Assembly: GCF_023630175.1 (NCBI RefSeq)
Contig: NZ_JALLIN010000001.1
Location: 248,001-312,000 of the forward strand
Source of the DNA: Streptomyces cellostaticus
Lineage (GTDB): Bacteria > Actinomycetota > Actinomycetes > Streptomycetales > Streptomycetaceae
DNA length: 64,000 bases
Direction: 5' to 3'
The notes beneath the pieces are model-generated. The model was not told where the DNA came from, did not search any database, and saw only the letters and a program-made list of their open reading frames with translations. A program made the position numbers and the translations under genes. Every line of letters starts with the position of its first letter. Position 1 is the first letter of the stretch. Of the stretch, positions 42,109 through 51,034 are shown piece by piece.

Positions 42109-42116
42109 AGTATACT
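42109..42116. promoter_or_regulatory. AGTATACT palindrome in the quinone-reductase/HxlR gap
   Basis: An 8-bp perfect palindrome sits 27 nt before the HxlR start, inside the divergent control region. HxlR operators commonly contain a GTATAC-like or TAC-rich dyad, and a related AGTATA element precedes the SDR gene at 40723. It may also act as a -10 element. Confidence 0.4.
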
Positions 42117-42143
42117 TTTTGTAACCTGAGAGGTGGTGTGATC

Positions 42144-42563
42144 ATGGGAGCAACGATCGAGCATGACGAGCGAGGCAGGGCGAGGGTTCACGACCCCTGT
42201 CTCAGCCCCTGCCCCATCGAACTGGGCATGCGGATCCTGGGGGGCAAGTGGACGGGATCGATCCTGTGGCACCTCAAGGACGGGCCGGTGCGCTTCAACG
42301 ACCTGTCGCGCATGCTCGACGGCGCCAGCAAGAAGATGATCTCCGAGAGGCTTCGGCAACTCGAGAGCCGGGGGTTGATCACACGTGAGGTGAAGGACAC
42401 CGCGCCGGTGTCGGTCCACTACGAGATCACGCCGTTCGGCCGCAGTGCCCTGGGGTTCCTTGACGAACTGCGCCGCTGGTCGGAAACCTTGCCGGAATCT
42501 CTAGCCGAGGTAGCGAGATCGGGCTTCATTTCGCCTGAGCAACCCGCTGCCCCAGGAGCTTGA
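42144..42563 (+). CDS. HxlR family winged-helix transcriptional regulator
   Basis: 139 residues from the ATG at 42144, with GAGGTGG 7 nt upstream. It shows the family order: a Cys-rich entry CLSPCPIELGMRILGGKW, wing-helix core FNDLSRMLDGASKKMISERL, then LESRGLITREV, followed by SVHYEITPFGRSAL. HxlR proteins act as dimers, often as redox or electrophile sensors using a cysteine near the N-terminus; here CLSPC holds two candidates. It is divergent from the quinone reductase, its likely target. Confidence 0.94.
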   Translation: MGATIEHDERGRARVHDPCLSPCPIELGMRILGGKWTGSILWHLKDGPVRFNDLSRMLDGASKKMISERLRQLESRGLITREVKDTAPVSVHYEITPFGRSALGFLDELRRWSETLPESLAEVARSGFISPEQPAAPGA

Positions 42564-43119
42564 GCCACTGAGCGTGGATAGCTGCCGAGAGGCAGCACCG
42601 CGACCTGCGCGCCTCATGGACAGGGCGGCGAAAGCGCCACCGGCGCCTTCGCCGTCCCACCTGCTCCGGCGCCCCCTTCCACCGACCTGCCACGTCGGGC
42701 GACGGACGGGCGCGGTGCGTCCAGGGTTCACGCTGTGCTCGGATACGACGCCATGCGGAAGCAGCCCTGGGCGCACGACCCGTCCGGTGGCTGCGGCCAC
42801 CTTCCCACCACCGACGCCACCCCTTCAGGAGTGGCGTGATCGGACAAGAAATGCCGACAGGACGTGTCATCGCGGTGCGCATGCCACCTCGCACACCGCC
42901 GCACGCTCCACGACGGCACCGCGAAGCCGCAGCGCCTCGTGAGTTCGCCGAGAAGGCGCCGGGTGACAGCACTTCTCTCGCCGCGGACCTGCTGGCGGAC
43001 GGCTTCTAGAGGTACTCGGCCATGAGGTGGGTTACTCGCGTCGGCAGTTGATCAAGAGAAGGCCTCCGGGCGGGGTGGAGATGCATGGAGGACCACCAAG
43101 CGCGTGCGGCCCGTGGACT
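42564..43119. other. 556-bp stretch with no supported gene
   Basis: The stretch lies between the HxlR stop and the end of an MFS gene. A 52-codon ORF (ATG 42851, stop 43009) ending in LAADLLADGF has an Arg/Pro-rich body and a weak start; I do not call it. The stretch otherwise looks like decayed sequence. Confidence 0.4.
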
Positions 43120-44601
43120 TCACCGTGGGCCACGAGCGGGACTCAGTGAGCACGCGTCGGTGCTGGCGGTCGCAGGGGCTCGGGCCGGTAGCGCATCGCC
43201 GCTCGGCGCCGGTGCCGGATAGGAATACGGCCGACGCAATCCGAAAGCGCTCAGCGCCGCGTTGATCGCGAGGGCTCCGACGGCCGCGACCAGGGCAGAG
43301 CGCAGCCCGGAGAGGAAGCGGTCGGAGGACGCCTCGCCGACCAGCAGGCCCATCACGGCGACCCCGATCAGCCCGCCCAACTGCCGTGATGCGTTGAGGA
43401 CACCTGAGGCGATGCCGGCGTTGGCCGGGTCCACGGAGCCGAGCATGGCGTTCGTCATGGGTGGGACGACCAGGCCGATGCCGAATCCCGCGACGGCGAA
43501 CTGAGCAGCGATCTGTGCATACGCTCCCGAGCCGAGGACCGGCACGGTGGCCAGGTAGCCGACGGCGGCGAGGGTGTTGCCGGTGATCAGCACAGTACGG
43601 GCGCTGTAGCGCTTGATCAGCGGGCCGCAGGACAGGTTCGCGATCATGATGGCGGCCGTCATCGGCAGGAATGCCAGGCCCGCGACGATGGGCGAGTAGT
43701 CCCAGGCCTGCTGGAAGAAGAGGCTGAAGACGAAGATCAGGCCGTAGAAGGCGAAGTTGAGCAGCACACCGATGAGCGAGGTGGCACTGAAGGCCCTCCG
43801 CCGAAACAGGTGCAGGGGAAGCATCGCATCGCGGCTGCGGCGCTCTACGGCGATGAAACCGACAAGCGTGACCACGAAGATGGCGAGGCAGGTCAGAACA
43901 GTGACCGAGATCCACCCCTGGGCGTTGGCCTCGACGATGCCGCCTGTGAAGGCGCACAGACCGACCACGGCGAGAAGTTGGCCGGGGAGGTCGAGCGAAC
44001 GACGCACGACAGCATCACGGGCGGGGGCGGGCCGAGCACAGGCCCGTATGAGCACGATACCGAGGACTGCGATCGGGACGTTGACGTAAAAGATCGAGCG
44101 CCAGCCGAACGAGTCCACCAGGAGCCCGCCCACGACCGGGCCGAGCGCGAGCGCGAGTCCGCCAGCCGCGGCCCACAGGCTCACGGCGCGGGTGCGCTCG
44201 GCGGAGGCGGGAAAGTTACTGTTCACGATGGACAGGGACGACGGCACGATCAGTGCGGCGCCGACCCCCTGGATCACGCGTGCGGCGATGAGAGCGACGA
44301 GCGAGGCGGCTGCTCCACAGGCCAGCGAGGTCACGGCGAAGAGCGCGAATCCCATCATGAAGATCTGCTTGGGGTCATAGCGGTCACCCATGGCGCCGGC
44401 AGTCAGGAGGAAGGCTGCGAAGGTGAGGGCGTAGCCGTTGATCACCCATTCCAGCCCCGACAGGTTGCCGCCGAGGTCCGCGGTGAGAGTCTTGGCGGCG
44501 ACGTTCACAACACTGACGTCCAGGATGACCACCACGAAGCCGAGGCAGGCTGCGAGTAGCGTCGGGCCCGGTCGGGCCTTGTGGGCTCGAGTCTGTGCCA
44601 C
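43120..44601 (-). CDS. MFS drug efflux transporter (DHA2/EmrB family)
   Basis: 493 residues from a GTG preceded by GGGAAG. About 14 hydrophobic helices are visible, with LDVSVVNVAAKTL in TM1, TAGAMGDRYDPKQIF (motif A), ARVIQGVGAALIVPSSLSIV (motif B) and GPVVGGLLVDSFGWRSIFYVN (motif C). This is the actinorhodin-exporter-like group that exports antibiotics. It is divergent from an ArsR regulator; the 171-bp gap contains a 17-bp near-perfect inverted repeat. The C-terminal tail (from about 455) is Pro/Ala/Ser-rich and cytoplasmic. Confidence 0.93.
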   Translation of the reverse strand: MAQTRAHKARPGPTLLAACLGFVVVILDVSVVNVAAKTLTADLGGNLSGLEWVINGYALTFAAFLLTAGAMGDRYDPKQIFMMGFALFAVTSLACGAAASLVALIAARVIQGVGAALIVPSSLSIVNSNFPASAERTRAVSLWAAAGGLALALGPVVGGLLVDSFGWRSIFYVNVPIAVLGIVLIRACARPAPARDAVVRRSLDLPGQLLAVVGLCAFTGGIVEANAQGWISVTVLTCLAIFVVTLVGFIAVERRSRDAMLPLHLFRRRAFSATSLIGVLLNFAFYGLIFVFSLFFQQAWDYSPIVAGLAFLPMTAAIMIANLSCGPLIKRYSARTVLITGNTLAAVGYLATVPVLGSGAYAQIAAQFAVAGFGIGLVVPPMTNAMLGSVDPANAGIASGVLNASRQLGGLIGVAVMGLLVGEASSDRFLSGLRSALVAAVGALAINAALSAFGLRRPYSYPAPAPSGDALPARAPATASTDACSLSPARGPR

Positions 44602-44657
44602 AGGTCTTCCCTTCAGGCGTACCGGCGGGGGCGGGAGCGGGGCGATGGGTCACCGGC

Positions 44658-44674
44658 TCGAATAGACTGTTCGA
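44658..44674. promoter_or_regulatory. 17-bp inverted repeat, candidate ArsR operator
   Basis: TCGAATAGACTGTTCGA is symmetric at 14 of 17 positions and lies in the gap between the divergent MFS and ArsR genes. A related half-site, CCATCGAACAC, follows at about 44705. This fits the dyads bound by ArsR/SmtB dimers. Confidence 0.5.
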
Positions 44675-44772
44675 CGATGGGCGAAGAGTCCGAGTGTACG
44701 TAAGCCATCGAACACTTTGCAATCCGTGCACCACGCACACGGGCCGAGCGAGTCGAGACGGAGCGACCAGCC

Positions 44773-45126
44773 ATGGCGGCACAGACCCAACGGCAGCCCA
44801 CCGCGAGCTACCGCACCCCGCCAGTCCACATGGACCCTGGCGAGGTTGCCCTGGAGACGGCACTGCTGGCCCTCGCCGACCCCGTGCGCCAGATTCTGGT
44901 GCGGGAGCTGGCGCAGGCCGGTGACTGGGAGCGGCAGTGCGGCAGCTTCGACGTGCCGGTCACGAAGGCGACTCTCAGCAAACACTTCGCAGTGCTGCGT
45001 GAGGCTGGGCTGCTGGAGCAGCGGGACGCCGGGGCGAAACGACTCAACCGGCTTCGGAGAGCCGAATTCGACGCCCGCTTCCCCGGCCTGCTAGATCTTG
45101 TTCTCCGTCACGAGGGCGCCTCATAG
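44773..45126 (+). CDS. ArsR family helix-turn-helix regulator
   Basis: 117 residues from the ATG at 44773. The winged helix runs from ALLALADPVRQILVRELA through VTKATLSKHFAVLREAGLLEQ to RDAGAKRLNRLRR. Cys56 is the only cysteine, so a classic metal-binding CXC set is absent; this resembles the small-molecule-responsive ArsR group that controls MFS genes. It is divergent from the DHA2 efflux gene and very likely represses it. Confidence 0.93.
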   Translation: MAAQTQRQPTASYRTPPVHMDPGEVALETALLALADPVRQILVRELAQAGDWERQCGSFDVPVTKATLSKHFAVLREAGLLEQRDAGAKRLNRLRRAEFDARFPGLLDLVLRHEGAS

Positions 45127-45461
45127 ATGCGTTGATCACGCCGGGTGTATCGATCACGAGGGTTGCCGACAACGCCGAGGCCTCGATCACGGCGAAGAGC
45201 TGCGGTGTGTGGAGGCGACGCTCGGTCGGACGGGGCCGGCGGTCCACCAGGACGAAGCGGGCCGACGGCACCCCGGGGCCGGCACCACCCCACCGGGGAC
45301 GGTCCGCCCCGCCGGCATCCGTGCGGTGCGGCACCGCCGGACGGTCGTCGGCGGCCGCCGGGGATCAAGGCGCTCCGACCGGCGCCGCGACGGCTGCGCG
45401 GGCGTCGTCGGCCGGGGCCGGGTCGCCGCTGATGCCAGTCGTCACGACGGCTCCAGATCGC

Positions 45462-45787
45462 CCGCCGTTCACGCGGGAGACCGCGCTGCGGAAGGTCCAG
45501 GCGACTGAGAACGCATGGAACACCCGCGGCCCCGGCGGCTGACATCCGCGTGCACCCGGACTCGACGCGGCGGAACCGGGACGTGTTCATCGGCGGCCGT
45601 GCGGAGATCGTCGCCTTCCTGATGCAGAAGTGGTGCGCGAACCGGACCACGCGCTGCGCAGGAGCCTCTGGGGGTTCCACGAGAACCGGATCGCTGTCCG
45701 ATTCCAGCACGAGTGGCACGATGCGGGGGCAGAAGGTGGCGCAGTCACGGCAACGAGCTGTCGGAGTTCGCCGTGGGCCCGGGCGGC
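45462..45787 (+). pseudogene. DUF1348 (nuclear transport factor 2-like) pseudogene, several frameshifts
   Basis: Four pieces in changing plus-strand frames rebuild one DUF1348 protein: PPFTRETALRKVQATENAWN (45462 on), [20 protein letters not shown] (from about 45559), [20 protein letters not shown] (from about 45642), and [19 protein letters not shown] (to about 45787). The order and spacing match an intact member, in which the text runs ...RWRNRDEF...GRAEIV...LRKSLW GF...NRIAVRF...YGNELWEF. At least three frame changes are needed, so the gene is dead. The rest of 45127-45899 shows no gene. Confidence 0.75.
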
Positions 45788-45899
45788 GCAGCGCCCTCCG
45801 AGGCCGCCGCGCTCATGCAGGACACCGCGCCCGCCGCCTCCGGCCGGCTCCCGCTGCCGCACGCCGCCAAGGGAGCGCGGCCCCGGGTGCGGCCGCCCC

Positions 45900-47462
45900 C
45901 TACCGGCGCGCCCCGCGGCGTGGCAGCGGCACGAGAGCCAGTCCCGCCACGATGAGCGGCAGGAAGCTGACCAGCAGCATGGTGAGTTGCAGCGCCTGGG
46001 TGAAGTCCAGACCGAGGTGGAGTCCGGAAGCCTGACGGAGCAGGTTCGGATCGTAGACGCTGCCGCCGACGTTCTGTGCCATCGCACTGCTTACGGCATC
46101 CACGGTCTGCTGCGCCTCGTTCACGGACAGATCGCGTGACTGCGCGTCCGCCAGCCAGCTCCGCTGGAAGAAGGAGTTGAAGAGCAGGAGGTAGACGGTG
46201 GGCCCGAGTGCCGAGCCGGTCATCCCGAAGGCCATCTGCACGGAGGCCACCGTGCCGGACCGCCCCGGCGGTGCCTGGGCGAGGACCGTCTCGGACACCG
46301 CTGTGGAGGTGACCAACGCCCCCAGGTTGGTCAGCCATGTGGCCAGTACGAGCAGCCACAGCGCCATCGTGGGGCTGACGGTGCCGGCCAGCAGCAGACC
46401 GCTCGCCGCCATCGCGAGCAGACCGGTGACCATCACCGGCCGGGGACTGTGCTTCCCGACCAGGCGCCCGGCCATGATCACGGCGCCGGCGACGAGAAGC
46501 GTGCCGGGCAGGTACAACAGGCCGATCTTCTCGGGGGACAGCCTCAGCACCACACTGCCGAACTGCCCCAGAACCAGGCTGAGCCCGACCCCCAGGAAGT
46601 TCAGAGTGAGGGCCGCCGCCAGGGCCACACTGAACGGTGCGCTGCGGAACAGCGCCAGATCCAGCGCGGGTTGGGCGGTGCGGCGGGCATGCAGCACGTA
46701 GAGCACGACGGCGACCGCACTGATCACCAGCGGTACCCAGGTCTGGGGCCGGGAGACGCCGTTCTGCGCCGCGGCGAGACCGACGACCAAGGTCAGCAGG
46801 GCCGCTCCGATCAGGCTGACACCGGTCACGTCCACGGGGCGCCCCTGCTGGGCGGGGGTCGGCGGCACATACCGGGCCGTCAGCCACAGCGAGACCAGGG
46901 CGAGCGCAGGGGCGATCAGGAACAGGAACCGCCAGCCGACGGCCGCCACCGCCCAGCCCGTGAACGCGGGGATCACCCCGCACAGGACCATCTCGACGCC
47001 CATCAGGACACCGATGGCCGCCGGCCGTTGCTCCTCGGTCACCGACACCTTCAGCAGGGCCAGCGACACACCCAGCAGCATGGTCATCCCCAGCCCGTCC
47101 AGGAACCGCATCGCCAGCAGGAATCCGTAGCCGGGGGAGAACGCGGAGAGCACGTTGACGACCGTGACGACCACCAGTCCCCGCATCAGCAGCCGCTTGA
47201 GTCCCACGGTGTCCGCGAGGCTGCCCGCGGCGAGGACGGAAGCGGCCATCACCAGCGTCGCGGCTCCGCTCAGCAGCCCGACGGCCTGGGGCGGCACCTG
47301 CAGCGCCCGGTCCACCTGGGCCAGGTTCAGGCTGAGGACCAATGGGTCGACCACCGTGACGGTGAAGGCGAGGGAGAGCCCGAGGACGATCGCCAGAGGC
47401 ATTCCCCTGGCAGGCGGCCCGACCGCCGGCACGGCAGTACCGCCACTGCTTCCACGTCCCAT
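45900..47462 (-). CDS. MFS transporter (14-TM type)
   Basis: 520 residues from the ATG at 47462. About 14 hydrophobic helices: the first is [20 protein letters not shown]; the motif A region reads [19 protein letters not shown], and TM5 has [20 protein letters not shown]. It belongs to the EmrB-like drug:proton antiporters but is divergent from the two other pumps here. A long polar loop near residues 430-480 ([17 protein letters not shown]) lies between the last two helices. No regulator is adjacent. The substrate is unknown. Confidence 0.9.
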   Translation of the reverse strand: MGRGSSGGTAVPAVGPPARGMPLAIVLGLSLAFTVTVVDPLVLSLNLAQVDRALQVPPQAVGLLSGAATLVMAASVLAAGSLADTVGLKRLLMRGLVVVTVVNVLSAFSPGYGFLLAMRFLDGLGMTMLLGVSLALLKVSVTEEQRPAAIGVLMGVEMVLCGVIPAFTGWAVAAVGWRFLFLIAPALALVSLWLTARYVPPTPAQQGRPVDVTGVSLIGAALLTLVVGLAAAQNGVSRPQTWVPLVISAVAVVLYVLHARRTAQPALDLALFRSAPFSVALAAALTLNFLGVGLSLVLGQFGSVVLRLSPEKIGLLYLPGTLLVAGAVIMAGRLVGKHSPRPVMVTGLLAMAASGLLLAGTVSPTMALWLLVLATWLTNLGALVTSTAVSETVLAQAPPGRSGTVASVQMAFGMTGSALGPTVYLLLFNSFFQRSWLADAQSRDLSVNEAQQTVDAVSSAMAQNVGGSVYDPNLLRQASGLHLGLDFTQALQLTMLLVSFLPLIVAGLALVPLPRRGARR

Positions 47463-48219
47463 GCCGGTCGACGCTAGCCGGGTGGCAGCGGACCGTCCGG
47501 CTTGCCCGGTCCAACACGCGCGGAAGCCAGACGATCGGGTCAGCGGGGAAACCGGCCCAGCCGCCCGGCCCCGGGCTCCGGGACTGCACCGTGCGCAAGT
47601 CGGACCGCTCCGGACGGGCCCGGAAGCGTACGGAGCTCGTGCGGGTCGAGGGGCGGGTGGTGGCGAGTGGGAGGTCGAAGCGGGTGTGTGTTCGTGGCGC
47701 GTGACGACTGCGGCGGCGTCGGTGCGGGCCGTGCACCCTTGCCCTGACGTCTCATCAGAACAAGCGTCAAATGAGCGTCAGCCCATGAACAGAGACTTCC
47801 CGTCCTCACCGCCCCCCCCTGCTGCCCCACCTCGCATACCCGCTGCTGGCTCTTGGCTGCCGTCGCTGAGGCCCGCGCCGGGCTTGCCGAGGGCGGCATC
47901 CCGATCGGCGCCGCGGTGCGCGGAGCTGTTGCGGCCGCCCTGGGCCCTGCCGTGGACCTTGTGTCCGCCGCCGTCGGGGATGTTGCCCAGCTTCTTGATG
48001 TCGACGTGGATCAGTTCGCCGGGCCGTCGACTCCTCGGCCACGGCGTCGACTCATCCGGCCGGGCGGCCGGTACGCCACTGGTACCGCACCGGCACTCCG
48101 TGAGCTCCTGACGCCCTGCCGCGGTGAGTTCACCCGAACGGCCGTCACCGCGTTCGACCTTGGTCCGGCGATGGCCATGGGAGCATCTCCTGTTCATGAC
48201 CATGCGTCCGCGAGAGGCT
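47463..48219. other. 757-bp stretch with only a transposase scrap
   Basis: The stretch lies between an MFS start and the end of a secreted esterase gene. Apart from the IS481-type fragment at 47913-48029, open frames are Pro/Arg/Ser-rich and show no motif. I searched it for a RiPP precursor (short leader plus Ser/Thr/Cys-rich core) and saw none. Confidence 0.5.
47913..48029 (-). pseudogene. IS481-family transposase remnant
   Basis: About 39 codons of the minus strand read RRPGELIHVDIKKLGNIPDG then GGHKVHGRAQGGRN. This matches the start of the DDE core of IS481-type transposases, where the first catalytic Asp is in HVDIKKLG. Flanking sequence does not continue the protein, so it is an inactive fragment. 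Confidence 0.75.
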
Positions 48220-49386
48220 TCAGGTGACGGTGGTCAGGTACATACCCGTCGCGTCGCGGCCAGGGGTGTTGTGGCAGGCGTAGTTTCCGGACGCCTGCGC
48301 GTAGATCAGCGTGAGACAGCTACCCAGGGCGCGCTGGGCGTAGTAGTTCGGGTGGAACGACTCCTGGGCGGTCCCTTGCAGCGCGCCACTGACCAGGAAA
48401 CGTGCCCACTCGCTGGTCGCCGCCGAGGGCCCCTGTCCCGGTGTCGCCAGTCGGGACGTCTTCGAACAGACCTCGCGACCTTGCAGCATGTCCTGCAGGT
48501 CGAGGAACTGGACCTGTTCCGCCTTGGCCACGGCCTTCAGCCGGGCGGAGAACTCGGGGACGAACGTGTCGCGCGCCCAGTCTGCGTCCGCGTTCCAGAA
48601 CGGGCAGCCACCGGTGGTCACCCGGGTCCAGCCGCTCTGCGAGTAGCGGTTCTCGGAACTGCGGGGGATCGGCGAGGGTGCCGACTGCAGGACGATGCGG
48701 TAGTCGGCCGTGGAGTAGCCGGCGGCGGACATCACCGCACGGATCTCCTCGATCGACTTGGTGACTCCGGTCATCGCGGCGCCCATGCGGCCTGCCACGG
48801 CTCTCTGCTGGTCGTCGTGGCAGTAGGAGTACCAGACGATGTAGTCCTCGGCACAGGTAGCGATGACGTCGGCGAAGCCCAGGTCGTTGCCGCCGATCGA
48901 GAGAGTGATCAGCTTGACCCGGTCGTTCGCGGCGACCTTGGCCAGCTGGTCGGCTTGCGGCGCCTCCCCTTTCAGGGGTTGTCCGCCCCGCGCGGACCGG
49001 AAGACGTTGGCCGTGGTGGCACCGGAGCAGGCCAGGTTGACCTGCACATCACCGATTCCGGTGATGCTGTTCACCTCGGCGGAGTCGGAGCGGTCGCACC
49101 CGCTGGAGTAGGTGTTCCCGTACACGAGGGCCGGGTCGTAGCGGCCGGCGGTGTAGGCGCGGTCAGTACCGCTGCGGCTGCCGGTCTGCGTGTTGCTGTT
49201 GCCCCGCCACCGGCCGGCCTCTCCGGAGATGTAGCTGTCCCCCATCGACACCACGGCGACGGGCCCGCCCCCCGGGCTCGCGTGTGCGGGGCCGGCGCCG
49301 GCGGCGAGCAGGCCCGTGACGGTCAGGAAGGCTGTGACGAAGGCGGCGGCAGGCCGCCAGGGTCTGAGACGGAATGTGGGCACCAT
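48220..49386 (-). CDS. Secreted SGNH/GDSL-family esterase
   Basis: 388 residues from the ATG at 49386. A signal peptide (Arg-rich start, hydrophobic core about 13-30, cleavage after AHA-36) precedes the hydrolase. Block I is SMGDSYISGE with the nucleophile Ser51; block III is LSIGGNDLGF; the C-terminal block V is ESFHPNYYAQRALG with catalytic-type His. Six or more cysteines in pairs suggest disulfides in the exported enzyme, as in Streptomyces SGNH lipases such as that of S. rimosus. It stands alone, and its product should be extracellular esterase or lipase. Confidence 0.93.
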   Translation of the reverse strand: MVPTFRLRPWRPAAAFVTAFLTVTGLLAAGAGPAHASPGGGPVAVVSMGDSYISGEAGRWRGNSNTQTGSRSGTDRAYTAGRYDPALVYGNTYSSGCDRSDSAEVNSITGIGDVQVNLACSGATTANVFRSARGGQPLKGEAPQADQLAKVAANDRVKLITLSIGGNDLGFADVIATCAEDYIVWYSYCHDDQQRAVAGRMGAAMTGVTKSIEEIRAVMSAAGYSTADYRIVLQSAPSPIPRSSENRYSQSGWTRVTTGGCPFWNADADWARDTFVPEFSARLKAVAKAEQVQFLDLQDMLQGREVCSKTSRLATPGQGPSAATSEWARFLVSGALQGTAQESFHPNYYAQRALGSCLTLIYAQASGNYACHNTPGRDATGMYLTTVT

Positions 49387-49845
49387 GAGACTCCTGAATC
49401 GCAGCCGTGCCGAGCACGGAGGTGGGCATGGGCGACGAGCACGCCGAGGAAGATGAACGCCGGCCGAGCGCCAGGGGAATGTGGCACGCGCCGCTTAGTT
49501 ACCGCAAGGTAGCTGCAGTCACTTTCTTGCCCTCTCAACGAACCGCCGGCCCCCGTGCGGCTCTCCTCGCTGCGCGGACTCCTTGGCGGCCCCACACGCT
49601 CTCCCCTCGACACAGGCGCGCCCGGAATGCCGCGTGGAGGCAGGTGACCTGGCCGCACCGACTGCTGGTGGCGGCACGGGGAGCGGCCGATCGCGCGGCC
49701 TGCGGTCGGTGGCGTGCTTGAGGCAATCGGGGTGAAGCCCTGTCCGGGCGCATGCGCGGTGGCCCTCCGCGCCGACCCGTGGCTCCACAAGTAGCCATCA
49801 GCTTCGCGCCGACCTCTGGACGGCGAGGCCCGACCGATTCTAAGT
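49387..49845. other. Intergenic region between the esterase and the RiPP regulator, no gene seen
   Basis: I read all six frames for a RiPP precursor (short acidic leader followed by a Ser/Thr/Cys-rich core) and found none. Open frames here are Arg/Pro/Ala-rich. The right end leads into the inverted repeat upstream of the SARP gene. Confidence 0.5.
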
Positions 49846-49862
49846 TCACCCTCGAAGGTTGA
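49846..49862. promoter_or_regulatory. Imperfect 17-bp dyad upstream of the SARP gene
   Basis: TCACCCTCGAAGGTTGA reads TCA-n-CCT-n3-AGG-n-TGA, symmetric at its three outer blocks. It lies about 85 nt before the SARP start, overlapping TTGAC at its right end, a possible -35 element. It is a candidate control site for the RiPP regulator. Confidence 0.35.
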
Positions 49863-49944
49863 CTTGTGCATGACCAAAGCCTGAGTGTGAGCCGGGCACT
49901 GGTCGAGCACAACCGTTGGTGCAGGCTCCCCAACACGAGAGGCT

Positions 49945-50997
49945 GTGGTGAAGACCGAGGCCCAGGCGCCCGACGGCGCCGCTCCCGAGCCGTTAACCGC
50001 CACCGTGCTGCCCGCTCGCCCCCGGTTCCTGGTGCTGGGCCTGTTGGCCATCACCGACGGCCGCGAGACCGTCGTGCTCCAGCCCTCCAAGCCGACGTCG
50101 CTGCTCGCCGCCCTGCTCCTGCACCCCGGTGCGGTCGTCTCCGTCGAGCTGCTGCAGCGTGCGGTCTGGGGGAACCGGCCGCCGGCCGGGGGGAGGTCGG
50201 CACTGCACACATGCGTGCTGCGGCTGCGCCGGCTCTTCGCGAAGTACGGCGTCGCCGACCACGCCATCGAGGCCGTACCCGGGGGCTACCGGCTGGACGC
50301 GGACGCCGACACGCTCGACCTGCTCCGGTTCCGCGGTCTGCTGGCCAGGGCCTGCGCCAGCGACGATCCGAAGTCCGCGCTGTGCCTGGCGCGGGCCGCG
50401 CTGCGGCTGTGGAAGGGGCCACTGCTCGCCAACGTCCGCTCCGACGAACTACATCGCGACCACGTCCCGCGCCTGGCGGAGGAACGCCTCCTCGCCGTCG
50501 AGCGGGTGTTCGACGGCGAATTACGGCTGGGGCGGCACCGGGAGATGATCGCCGAGGCCCGCGAGGCGGTCCATGCCGACCCCGGGCACGAAGGGCTCTC
50601 CGCCCTGCTGATCAAGGCACTGTACCGCTCCGGGCGGCGTGCCGAAGCGCTCGCCGAGTACGGCCGGATCCACAGCCACCTCGGCAAGGAGCTCGGCCTG
50701 GAGCCCGGGCCGCTGCTGCGCGGGCTCCAGCTGGCCGTCCTGCGAGGCGAGCCGCCCGGCGAGCCACCGGCGTCTCCCGAAGCCGTCCCGCCGCCCGGGC
50801 TTGGCAGGGCCTCTCCCCCGGCTCCGGGCGCGCTGATCCTGCGCCGCCTGGTCGAGGCCGGGCTGCTGGAGGAGGAGACCTCCGGCAGGTACCGGGTCCA
50901 CGACCTGCTACGGCTCTTCGTCCAGGCGGCCGGCACCAGCCTTGCCGTCTCCGCGCCGCCCGGCCCGACCGAAGTCCCCCCGTCGCCCGCCGGTTGA
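49945..50997 (+). CDS. SARP family pathway-specific activator of the RiPP cluster
   Basis: 350 residues from GTG 49945 (GTG 49948 also possible; GAGAGG is upstream). An OmpR-type winged helix (about 28-110: FLVLGLLAITDGRETVVLQP, VSVELLQRAVWG, LHTCVLRLRRLF, VPGGYRLDA) is followed by the bacterial transcriptional activation domain (about 115-260: ADTLDLLRFRGLL, HREMIAEAREAVHADPGHEG, GRRAEALAEYGRIHSHLGKEL). Codon 193 is TTA (50521-50523), the rare leucine codon that makes translation depend on the bldA tRNA. A short tail (about 290-330) resembles a fragment of the NB-ARC winged-helix region (LILRRLVEAGLLEE...YRVHDLLRLFV). It is the first gene of the RiPP locus and most likely its activator. Confidence 0.93.
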   Translation: MVKTEAQAPDGAAPEPLTATVLPARPRFLVLGLLAITDGRETVVLQPSKPTSLLAALLLHPGAVVSVELLQRAVWGNRPPAGGRSALHTCVLRLRRLFAKYGVADHAIEAVPGGYRLDADADTLDLLRFRGLLARACASDDPKSALCLARAALRLWKGPLLANVRSDELHRDHVPRLAEERLLAVERVFDGELRLGRHREMIAEAREAVHADPGHEGLSALLIKALYRSGRRAEALAEYGRIHSHLGKELGLEPGPLLRGLQLAVLRGEPPGEPPASPEAVPPPGLGRASPPAPGALILRRLVEAGLLEEETSGRYRVHDLLRLFVQAAGTSLAVSAPPGPTEVPPSPAG

Positions 50998-51034
50998 AGG
51001 TCCCCCTGCCTGTCCCCCGGAGGATTCACACGCC

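Noticed and set aside
42851..43009. 52-codon ORF ending in LAADLLADGF
   Set aside because: The weak start, Arg/Pro-rich body and lack of a recognisable family are not enough to call a gene.
47778..48203. 141-codon minus-strand ORF as an intact gene
   Set aside because: Only 39 internal codons resemble an IS481 transposase; the rest is unrelated low-complexity text, so it is treated as a remnant.
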